A stretch of DNA of 64,000 nucleotides, taken from the NCBI RefSeq assembly GCF_023343835.1, contig NC_064440.1, positions 26,977,537 through 27,041,536 of the forward strand. Reading direction: 5' to 3'. This document shows, piece by piece, positions 39,921-51,900 of this stretch. Position numbers and translations under genes: made by a program. A model generated the notes under the pieces. It made no database searches and had not been told where the DNA came from. It worked only from the letters and a program-made list of their open reading frames with translations. Position 1 is the stretch's first letter. Each line of letters begins with the position of its first letter. This DNA is from Lagopus muta. Lineage: Eukaryota; Chordata; Aves; Galliformes; Phasianidae.

Positions 39921-42900
39921 CAAAAAATGCAGGCTTCTAAAAGAGTTCGCCTTACCTTACCTTAGTTTTTTACCTTAGTTTATACGCTGAACCATACCAT
40001 CTTATTTCAGCGTAATGCGGCGTGAACGACGGCCTCTTCAGCCGGCACTCATGTGAACAGTCACCACCTGAGTCACCCCTCGTTGATTAGAATGTGAATG
40101 TCCAAAAGCAGGTGTTGCTGAGCTTTCTGTTTATTTAATTTGAAGATACAGCCCTTAGCACACCTGTTTTACTTGCAGTGCAAAAGCTGAAAGCCCTGGT
40201 CTGAACGCTAATCCCGAACATCAGGGGAAACAGGAGTGAGGCATGTGGCAAATCTGGTAACTAACGTTGTTGGTGTGTGTAGGACAGTGAGAATGTATCT
40301 GCTGAGGAGAACACCGACGACATAGATGCTCCCTCTTCATCCAGAAAGGCAGCTGGGAAGTCTCAAAGCCAGGATGAAACAGATGGTAAATATTACTGTG
40401 GTGGTTTTGGCAAAAAATGTGTTCTAAAGGTGACTGGAAGCATTTGCTTTCTAATAGTTGAACTTCTTTAAAAACCTGTCTGTTTCTGCTGAACCTGTGG
40501 GTAACGAAGCACACAGAGTGCATGCCTTTGTAGGATGTTTTTTGCATATGTAGGCTTTAACTTTGCTCACTAGTCTTAGGGGCTGGATCTGGTTGTCTTT
40601 TTTTCTTTGGAACATCCTCTTGGCTTTGTAACCACATGGTCTCTGTCATTTACTGAAGTTACAAATACATATCTCAGAAAGTTTTCTGCCTCTGTTTTGT
40701 TTTGGTTTTCTGTGTTCATCTTTGCTAGCCTTCTTGGCTGAGACAAAAGAAAGTTGGGATATTTGATTGTGTTGTATGGGAGTTTTTCCCCCTGTATTCA
40801 GCTCCGGTGAGGCCATTCCTCAAGTCCAGTTTTGGGCCCCTCGCTGCAAGAAACACATTGAGGCCTTGGAGCGGGTTCAGAGAAGGGCAACAAAGCTGGT
40901 GAGGGATTTGGAGCACAGGGCTTATGAGGAGAGGCTGAAGGAGCTGGGAATGCTCAGCCTGGAGAAGAGGAGGCTCAGGGGAGACCACACTGCTCTCTGT
41001 AACTGCCTGAAGGGAGGTTGTAGTGAGCTGGGGTCGGCCTCTTCTCTCGTGTAACTGGTGATAGAACTAGAGGGAATGGCTTCAAGATGCACCAAGGGAG
41101 ATTTAGGCTGGATGTTAGGAAATACTACTTCTCTGAAAGGGTGGTTAGGCAGTGGAATGGGCTGCCCAGGGAGGTGGTGGAGTCATTGACCCTGGAAGTG
41201 TTCAAAGAATGTTCGGATTTTGTGTTGAGGGATATGGTTTAGTGAGAACTACTGGTGATGGGTGGATGGTTGGACTGGATGATCTTGTAGGTCTTTTCTA
41301 ACCTTGGTGATTCTGTGATTCTGTGCTCATGTCTGCTAGCCTTCTTGGCTGAGATGAACGGGCTTAGGGATATTTGATTGTGCTGTGTGGGAGTTTTCTT
41401 CCCCCCCACCATCTAAAGGAAAATAAAACAGCTCAAAATAGAAGGGTTTTTTTTGGTTTTTTTTTTTTTTTTAAAGTTGTTAATAGTTTTTTTATTCTTT
41501 GGCTTAGAGGACTCTGGTCTATCTCTCTGTTTTTTGCTGGATATTCCTGACTATCTGAATGAAAGATCTCTGTAGAACTATATCCCAGTAACACCAAATT
41601 ATTCAGGAATTCTGCGTAATGTAAGGATCTCAGGAAGTGGTAGAAGCAGCACTTTGTTTCATATGTATCACTGGTTAGTTATCCCATTCCTCAGGTTCTG
41701 GATTAGAGCTTGGGCCTCACAGTGCTGCAGTCTGCTTCAGACACCTTTAGAGCACGTTTCATGCAGTGGCTGGGCATGTCTCGTGGGATTGCCAGCGCTG
41801 TGAGATAGCAGAGTGCAGTCCTTGATTTCTGCAAGTTGGTTCTTGTACAGAGTTGGACTCCGTGATCCTTATGGGTTTTTTCTCACTTGTAGTATTCTAT
41901 GATTCATTTTTTACTTTCCTTGCAAATTCTCATAGTTCTTCTGTTTGTTTATTTATTATTTATTACCGTTTATTTTTTGTTATATTTTTTTTTTCTTCTC
42001 CTTTAAATATCAAAGTAGGCAAATAGGCCTTAAATTGTCTCACACAGAACGTGCCTTAGCGTTGCCTTGATTTTGAGAGAATGGCCAGACCTTATTCTGC
42101 AAAAGCAAACAGAATGCTACAGGTGGGGCTGGAGCCAGATGTGTGCAGTTCCCTTCTTTCAGCTGATGTCTCTGACACAGTTCCAAGCTGTGGTCTTCTG
42201 CTCTGTATTCCACCTGCTCTGTTACATGTCTTTTCATACACGTGGTCTTTATCAAAGAAAAAATGCATGAGAAATGTTACTTCTGCTCTTATTACAGAGA
42301 ATGCAGGAGTCTAAAAAGCAGTTTGTAGAATCAAGGTTGCATTGATAGTATGTATGGCTTCTGTTTGTATAAAGAGTTACTGGAAGAATCACACTTAAGA
42401 TATTCGGAAGAAGAACGTTAGAAAAGGTCAGTGTTGAAATCACTTTTGAAACACTGATGTTCAAAGCTGAAATGAAGGTGAAATTAGGTTAAAAACTATT
42501 TGTTTTGGATTGGGGAGGAGTAGAAGCCTTGATAGTCTTGATTTTTAGACACTTTATATCTAAGTCAGAATAAAAACAACATTATATTCAATAAGAATAT
42601 TGAATATTTTATGTTGAGTATTGAATAATATATTGGCTAAGAATAAAAACAACCATGTGTAAGAGCAGTGCTGCCTGTGGCACAGGGGTTGGAACTTGAT
42701 GATCCTTGAGGTCTTTTTCAACTGAAGCCACTGCGTGGTTCTATGAATCTATGACATTTATAAGGCTGTAAAAGGTATAAATCCAGCTGTAGTACCCAAA
42801 TCCCTCTAGTTTGTTGGCAGTAGGTTTATTTTTCAGTACTGGCTTTGTATTGTGGATGGACCGTTATCAAATCTTTAGATGCCCAATCCACCATCTCTAC

Positions 42901-45900
42901 CCTTTCAATGTTTCGTTGGCAAGCAGAGAAAGAGAAGCATACAGAAAATGATTGCTTTTAGTCCGTTTTGCCTGGAAATAGATCTGTGCACAGTTATGAC
43001 CCTGGGGTAAGTTAGTAATGAAAGGTTTTAATATTATGTGCTTTAAGCATGTTTATTTTGGACATACAGCTTTATGCATTTGTTTACGTTATTTTTCTGG
43101 AGTTATGTTAGTAATCTGGATTTTGCATTTACATGGGTTAAGAGGTACTCATTGTCATGGATAGAGTGGTGAAAGGATCTTATTTTAAATTACCTCTAAA
43201 AATTGAGCACTGCATTATTGTTCGGTGTAATTGTCTGCTCGCTTGGCCTCTTCAGCTGAAAAGCTTTATTCCATCCACTGTGATTGAAAATTGCTTCTCT
43301 TCTGTTGTTTGTGAAGAGTGTAGAGTAAACTGTTGCTTCGTTCTGTGTGTTCCCCCATGCTTTCTTATCAAATATCCAAAAAATGTTAGAAGCTGTGGGA
43401 TACGAAGCACCGTTGATGAGTAAGACAGCATTTGAAAATACAAGAGGTTGTATAGAAGTCTTCTACGTTTCTGAAGGCCTTTTTCTTATAGAACAGCTCT
43501 CTCAAGTAGGCTACTAATTGTGAAGAATTCTGTTTTCTGTGCACTTGTCCTGATAATGTAGCACACATAAACCTTTTCTGTTACTTTCTCAACCAGGAGA
43601 AACTGCAGATGGCGTCAGTAAATCTGTTCATCGGGTCTTTGCGTCCATGATTGGGGAAAATGAAGATGAGGAGGAGGATGAAGAGGAAGAGGAAGAAGAA
43701 GAGGAAGAAACTACTGAGCAACCCACAGCTGGAGATGTTTTTGTGTTGGAGATGGTACTTAACCGAGAGACTAAGAAAATGATGAAAGCAAGTATTTATA
43801 CCTTCACCTAACTACTCTGTATTTCATGAAGTATAGTAAATAAACACTGCTTTGTGCCATCTTAGCTATTGCTGAGAGGCTTGCCTGAAAATAATGCTGT
43901 GTAGGATGCTTCTGCTTAAGTTGGTGTGTCCTTTCTGGTTTTCTAGAAAATTACTGTAGGTTCCTGTTTGAAAACTTTCAGAAATAACGAAGTGAGTCTT
44001 TTCCAATGTCTGGATTTTATTTGTGTTAGGTATTGGAGTTACTCTGTCAGTTATGAAAATCAGCAAATACCTTGGTCAGTCATTTGAACTCGCCCTTAAA
44101 TAGTTTGTTTTTTGGTTGTTTGAAGCACAAGTGTAACTGAGGTCTCCTGAATTTGGACATAACCGAATCATTGGTAGAAATAGTTTCTCTTTTCTGTTTA
44201 GGAGAAAAGGCCTCGCAGCAAGCTTCCTCGTGCATTGAGGGGTCTAATGGGAGAGGCCAATATCAGGTTTGCTCGAGGAGAACGGGAGGAGGCTATTCTG
44301 ATGTGCATGGAAATCATTCGACAAGGTATTTTAGAGCGGTACTAGATTTTGGTTTCAGAAATGGGATGAAATTGCCACGTGTATCAGGAAATTCACTGTG
44401 GCTTCCCTGGTGAGGAGAATACTCAGCACACAGGCTGTCAATGTGTAACTAGCATGAAATTTAGGAGTACGTGGTGCATTTCCGGTGGTGTTTTGCTTTT
44501 GAGAAGAAAGTAGCACCCTAATTCTGCAGCTTTATGCACATTACTTTTATTGTCTTTGTAGAACTAGAAGGAAAATACAGAGCCATTGGCATGACTTCTG
44601 ATGTAAGAAAAAAAAAAAAAAAACAAAAAAAAAAAACCACTGCAAATAGTTGTTGTGAGGTTCAGTCAACCTCTTTAATGATTTAAGAAAAGGAACTGGA
44701 AACCTGCCTGCAAAATCTATTTTCTGAATTGAAACAATGATGTTGATGTTTCATACACCTGTGGTATCTGTAGTTTGAAGAAAGTCAAGTTACTTGTCAT
44801 GTAGTTCTTAAAACAATAGTTCTGAACTGTTCTCTTTGTCTTTTTGTAGCTCCTCTTGCTCACGAGCCTTTCTCCACTCTTGCCATGATCTATGAAGACC
44901 AGGGTGATATGGAGAAGTCATTACAGTTTGAACTGATTGCTGCTCACTTGAATCCTAGCAATACAGAGGAATGGGTCAGGCTGGCAGAGATGTCACTGGA
45001 GCAGGACAATATTAAACAGGCTATTTTTTGCTATGCAAAAGGTAATGTAGCAGTAATTTTAATATTTTAAAGGAAATGTTGGGTGCTGATGACAATCGCT
45101 ATATTTTCTTCTGCCTTCTGTTTTAGTTTGTTGCAGTTTGTTAGGATTCTGCTACCTCTGTCCAGACACTGGTAAAAGATCCATGAACCTTTAATGTAGG
45201 ATGATGTCCTTTTCTTACAGAAAGCTTTTGTGTGTAATAACGTGTCTGCTGACATTCTGTCAGTCGTGTTACCTTATGATTTTGGAGAATAAAAAAGAGT
45301 CTTAGTTGAATCTGTTTCACCAGGAGCATGTATGTGTTTTGCAATCTGTTTTGCTTCCCTCAGGATGTAAATACTGCTTTTTCTGTTAGCTGTTATCTAG
45401 TTAGAAACTGCTGATATTTGCCAGGGCTTTGGCAGTGGTGTAGATGAATGTGAAATCTGTTATTGCTTTTTTGCTCAGCTTGACTACTAGCATGCTTTTC
45501 CTTGTTACAGCTTTGAAGTACGACCCAACCAATGTGCGTTATCTATGGGAGAGATCAAGCCTGTATGAGCAGCTGGGGGAACATAAGTTGGCTATGGACG
45601 GCTACAGGCGTATTTTGAATCTTCTGTCTCCCTCTGATGGAGAGCGGTTTATGCAGTTGGCTAGAGACATGGCAAAGTAAGTTGGGCTTCAAAAATGGTA
45701 CAGTTTGGTTTCCCAAAGCTTCTCCAAGTCTGGCATTACTGAGCTCTTTTGCTGATTCAGGTTGGGTATGCAGCTGAGATCGGGGCACAGGGGTGTATCT
45801 GCGGGGGGGTGACGAACATGCAAGCGCACACCCCTCATGTACTGTGATGTTTCCAGCTCCTGACTTGTGGGAAGTATTCTATGCACAGTCAGTGCATCGT

Positions 45901-48900
45901 CACAGAAGTGTTGTACTCTCTTAGAGTCGGAGAGTAAAATACAGGTGTTAACTACAAAAAAGCCTATAGTATACAACTGTGTACAAATACAGTACATTTC
46001 TGTATCTGTGTAATATCACTAGAGACTCGGAACCGTACTGCTGATAACTCTGCATGGAAGAAACTATTCAGTGTGAAATGCAGTCTTCAGTACAATAGTA
46101 TGCGTGGATTCTGATTTGTTGCTGGAGTAAGTAGACGTCTTCCCCTTTTCTGCAAATGGGTGCAGATCAAGTCATAGAAGTTACCCTGTGGCAGAGGAGG
46201 TTGATAGTTAAATGTGCGCCTCTTACAGCTCTTAGTAAGCTAACTACTTTCTCATGTATAACTTACAGAAAGATGTCATTGGACTGTTTGAGAGCCAGCA
46301 GATAAGTCTTTTGATTTTCTTGGTTGTGAAATGTACCTTAAAAAAAAAAATGCAAATGTAACAATATGATTGGAGTTTTCTGTCAGACCAGATTAATGCA
46401 ATACACTGCTGGTATGTGGCTCGAGGTGAGAGATTGTGTAATGAAAACTGCTGTTATTTCCTAGCATATAGAGGATTATAAGATCTTATAGAGAGGATTA
46501 TTGGTAATTATTTGAAACACATAAAACATTGTCAAAAATTGTAAGGAAAAACAAACTACCATCTTTCTCACTGTTTTTCATAGTTTATCCTCCCTAATGA
46601 ATACATGAGTTCTGCTCTGAAAATCATGCCTCCTATTTTATGATGTTGGCCCATGATGTCAGAAGCAGATGTTGGTGGTGTGGCAGTAGAAGCTGAACTT
46701 TCCCCCCATATCCCATTACACGTTGTTGCCGTGTTAGAGATGGCAGCAGAGGGGCAGTTTGACAAAACAGTGTCTGACCATGGAAGTGTGGATGAAGCAA
46801 AGATGTGACACTGAGTTCCTCCACAGGGAAAAAAATGGCACCCACTGACTTTCATCAACACTTACTGAACGTTTGTGGAGACCAAAGAGTGGATGTGAGC
46901 CCAGTGAGGCAGTGGGTGGTGCATTTCAGTGATGACAACTGTGTGAAGGATGAGCCACGTTGTGAATGGCCATGTGGATTTTTACAAGTTGGCATTCAGG
47001 CTCTCATCTATTGCTAATGAAAATGCAGAGCTAGTGGTGATGCCTCCATTGAAAAACAGTGTTTTGTAACTGGGAATTCGCTCTATCAAATAGTGCTATT
47101 GTGTTCTTTGTCTCTTTTGTAGTTTCCATGGAAACAAATAGGAGGAATTACTTTTGGAGCAAGCTCTGCTGATTAACAAAAGTAAAAGCAAAGAAATACG
47201 AAAAACCTTTTGCTTGTGATCAAAGTACCTCTTGTTAATTATCTCAGATACTAAGTATGTTTTGTCTGCATTTCACAGGAGTTATTATGAAGCCAATGAT
47301 GCTGCCTCTGCTATTGAGATCATAGAAGAAGCCTTTACTAAACATCAGAGCCTCGTCTCCATGGAAGATGTTAATATAGCAGCTGAACTGTATATTTCCT
47401 CCAAGCAGTATGACAAAGCATTGGCGGTATGGAGAACTACGTGCATTTGCCTGTTGCGTTCAGCAACTGCCACACAGGATGGACAGTTTATATTCCTGTA
47501 GTTCTTAAATACAGTCGTATTTCTGTGGCAATAGAGCTGATCAGGTTGCTTCCAATTAGTTCTGTGGTAATCAGCACTGAAGTTAACGCTGGGGCTGATA
47601 AGACTCTTTTGCTGTTCCACATTTAAAGTTTTGGGATCTTTTCTCTCCTTCTCTACAACTGCCATAACCTCAGTAGCCAGGGGATAGCTATAAGCTGATT
47701 TGGGGTCTGTTGTACTACCAGCAAAGAGCATTCACTAAGGTGAAGCTTAAAAGAGTGGCACCAAATGGCTTAATGCTTCACATGCCCTCACACTTGTGCT
47801 TTATCTGGTATGCCTGTGATATAACTAATAATTTTTGCTTTAAATATCAAGCACACATTCCAGTACACAAGAACTCAGCTCTGAGACTTAAGGAGTTTGA
47901 GAAGATCGCATCTCTATTCCCAATTCATTCTTGTGGTTATTACCCCTCGCTTCTGTGCGTGTTTCCTATTTGGTTTGGTCTGGCTTTGAGAAGAACATTG
48001 TAACGATCTGACCATTATAGTTCCCCAAATTAGAGTGAAGAGCCACTAACAATTGGGACCTTGTCCTTCTAAACATCCTTATTTGCTGATTTTACTTCTT
48101 CATATTTTTCCTACATAAGGTTTTTTGTTCTTTGTCAGTGTAAAGCATTACAAGCCTGCGGGCAGTTCTACCAACTCTTCCCTGTGTATCTCTTTCTATT
48201 TTAAAAATTCAAAGAGGTAATTCTCTGTACTCAGTATTTGGGTACAAGATTTGTTAATGCAGCACGCAGTTGTAGAACTGTTCTGTGTTTCTTTCTGATG
48301 GTTCTCCTCAGGTCTCTTGCTCTGATGGTGTTTCTTGTTCCTGGATAGCTGAATCTGTATTTAAGTTAGTAAATGGAGGGCCATGTGCTTATTTGACACT
48401 CTTGTTTTGGCAATGGTAATTATTACCTAAATATTTACTTTACAATTCTTGAATGAAAATGCCAAATGGCACTGGATCTCAAACCAACAATCCTTTGCAC
48501 TTCTGTGTTTCTCCTCTCGCAGCCCTCTGTGGACAAGTGAATGTCTTGACTCGTCTGTCTTTGATTTTCATTTCCTTACTAAATTGTTCTGTTGAATTGT
48601 GCTGGTTTTACTGAGGTTATAATGCATGAGCAGGGCTTTTGTAAAATGTCTGACTGTAGGTAGCTGTGAATCTTGTTTTATCTGTTTTAAACTGAGATGA
48701 ACTGTGCGGTTTCCTTGCGTTGTGTTAGGATGAGCAAACCTAGGAGTGCTTTGAAAAATCTATGGAAAACTTAGCTGTTTACGTGGTGATTTGCTTTCTA
48801 TACCTATCTTCTTAAAGCTATAAAAAGGAGCTAAAAATGTTTAAACAAAACTTTTCCAGTTGTGATGGAAGTTACTGTTTTATTTCCTAAGGAGCTGCTG

Positions 48901-51900
48901 ATTAGACCAAAAATAGTGGATAAAGACATAGGGTGATGAAACCCTATACTAGTGAGCTAGCCCTAAGTGAAAGAAAGGCTGCCTTTCTTCTGACAACCTC
49001 TGTGATATCTGAAGAAACTGCCACGTAGGCTGATTGCTGCATATATCCTTAAAGCCTTTTAAATGATCTGAGTTATTCTTCTGTTTTAGGTTATTACTGA
49101 TTATGCAGGAATTGTTCTTGAAAGGAAAGCATCAGAAAAAAGTCCTGCTGAGGAGAAAAAAGGTAAGTAGTTAACAGATGGTCAGTATGGCCCTTCTGTT
49201 CATCTCCTATGACGTTTTTCTTCTGTTCATCTAGTGTGACGTTTTTCTTTCCATTACCTCTTCAACTCAGGTATGTTTTGACGCATATTGACAGAGAGTT
49301 TCACTTCTGAAACTCTTCAGTGTCTTTAATGAGTTACATTGCATGACCTCAACGTTCTCTGAGGAGTTACTCTGATGTCCAATTAGCTCTGGTGACTCAT
49401 TAGGGACAAGGACTACCTTCCCTGCAATCGGGGGCCTTTTAAAGTTCTAAACATTCCTCTGAGTGATGATGTCAGGCCAGTTATTTATTTCTGCTAGCTA
49501 AATAACTTCTGAAAAAAAATCTGATAAAGTTTGTGTTATCTATTCTCAAGAACATCAAGCTTTGACCTGAAACTAATATGCTGTAAATTATACTTATTTT
49601 CCTGAACATTTAAATGTTGTGATGTGCAGATATCTAGGGGTATTTGTCTGCAATTTTGACTTGAGTGAAACAGGTCCTCTTTAAGAAATCTGTTTCATGA
49701 AAGCCATCACTCAAGTCTAAAGGTGTTTCTGTTTGGGCTGTAGAGTGACCCCAGCATGCCAGCTCTGTAGCAGTCTGTTCTGTAATTGAACAGGACAGTT
49801 GTTTTGGTAATCGAGTCCAAACCCATCATAGGTATAATCCACGCTTTATTGGTGTTCACAGCTAAGTAATTCTTGGCTTAGCTGGTGCTACTAAGGGTAA
49901 TCTCTTTCCCTTAAGATGATGCAGCAGCAGTAGTGGAAACTGAGGAAAGCCAGGAGGCAGTGACTGACAACCAAGGTGATCCGGCTGCTGAATCGAGCGC
50001 TGCAGGTAAGTAGCTGAGTTGCTGAATCTGGTAGAAATCTATGAACTGATCATATACTCAGGAATCGGGTTGGAATCGTAGCAAAATCATGAGAGTTTCT
50101 AGCAGTAGAAATAGGAAATAGTAGGAAATAGGGCTTGATCCAGGAGAGGTTCCTTGCATCCTGTCGTCTTTACTCAGAATTTACTGTTAACGCATCCAGC
50201 CACCAAAGTCAGAACATTCTCCCAGGACTTATACCCAATTTGAAAATAAAATTCTTTATTTCTGTGTGAATTTACCAGTAGGTGAATGATTACTCTCATG
50301 CTGGGTGAGAATGATGAAGTAATCTGCACGCTGTGATTTGCTGTAACTGTATGTGGATGTAGAAGGTCACAGGATAGCCTTGAGTTGGAAGTCACTATTT
50401 TATCAGGTTTTAATGGTCACCCTTTAAATGTTCAGTGTAAGGAGTAAGGTAAAGGAGAACTTGAACACAGTGCTTTGGATGTGTAGTGACTGGTTGTGCA
50501 GGAAATGCAATAGGGAAGTTTGTACCAGTTTGGTAGCACTCATGCTTTCATTCTCATCAGATTGCATTTGTTCTATGTGTAACATAATGTTCTGTAGTTA
50601 TCTGTATCTAACTGTATACAAGTACAGCCAGCTCCTTGATACATAGCACTTAGTTTAATAGGGAAAAATAGCTTAATATAGGATATTTCCTAGAGAAAGT
50701 GAGGAGAAGAGGTTACGGGTGCCTATATTCCTAAAGAAAAGCTTTACAAAACAAGCCCAGAGGGGGAACACTGAACACATCATACAGATCCTGCTGTTGA
50801 AGTCAGTGCAGACTGTGATAGCTCTTGATATTTCAGATAAAATGGTAAGGATCAGGGAGATGAGAACGAACTTCTTCCAGCTAGAGATAAGTTATAAAAG
50901 AAGGGAAAAGAGCAGGCCTACACCAACATATGCTAGAGTCTGAGTATTCTTCTCTTTGTAGCTCACCATAGGCTGGTGGGGCTCTGTGAAATGGTTGTTA
51001 AAGCTTAAGGGCTCAGAGAAAATTTTTTCTTCTTTCCACAGCTGTGGAGAAGGTTAGCTGCTGTATACCTGAAGGGGTTCCCATAGACATCACAGTCAAG
51101 CTGATGGTGTGCTTGGTACACTTGAACATCCTAGAGCCTCTCAATGTAAGTAGAAACAAACTCAGAAGTCAGGGGATAAATTAACAAAGCAAATGATTTT
51201 TTTCCTGTCTTCATATGACTGAGGTCATTAAGAGGGCTTTGGGGATTCTTTTTGCTTTCCTTCCACTCCAAGACAGAGACGCCTAGCAAACCTCTTGTAG
51301 CTGAAATGGTATTTTTGTCCTTATATGTTATGCCTTCAGCTGAAAATATTTCCAAGGGACAGTAACTGAAAAACTGTGGGCTATGTTAGGCCAGGGACCA
51401 CGCTACCAAATTTGGAACACTAAGGAGCATACCTTGACTTTGTTTTCAAGCCCTAATAGATCTTAATGTTCTTATGAAAGATAGGATGAGTATAACGTAA
51501 AATGTCTGGAATAGTAAAATGTGGCTTTTTCAGCAGTTGTGAAATTCAAATCTTTATCTTCCACTTCTAAAGTAATATTGAAGTGAAAGAAGTATGGCTC
51601 AAAATGCAAACTGCATAAAAATTATAGCCTAAAAAGGAGCTTCTGAAAGCAGATCTTAAAGCAGTGTTGTTGGTGACTATTCGTGGGTTTTAGTATTTTG
51701 TTTGTTTGCTTGCTTTTAAAGCCTCTTTTGACCACTCTGGTGGAACAAAATCCAGAAGAAATGGGTGACTTGTATTTGGATGTTGCAGAGGCATTTCTGG
51801 ATGTTGGAGAATACAACTCAGCCCTGCCTCTCTTGAGTGCCCTCGTCTGTTCTGAACGATACAACTTGGCTGTGGTCTGGCTTCGGCATGCAGGTTAAGG

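Noticed and set aside
44608-44636. A-rich run as the tail of a processed retrocopy or SINE
   Set aside because: No gene-like or SINE-like body precedes it and no flanking duplication is visible.
46568-46861. Minus-strand open frames over the transposon
   Set aside because: They are antisense shadows of the mariner remnant, whose recognisable transposase sequence is on the plus strand.
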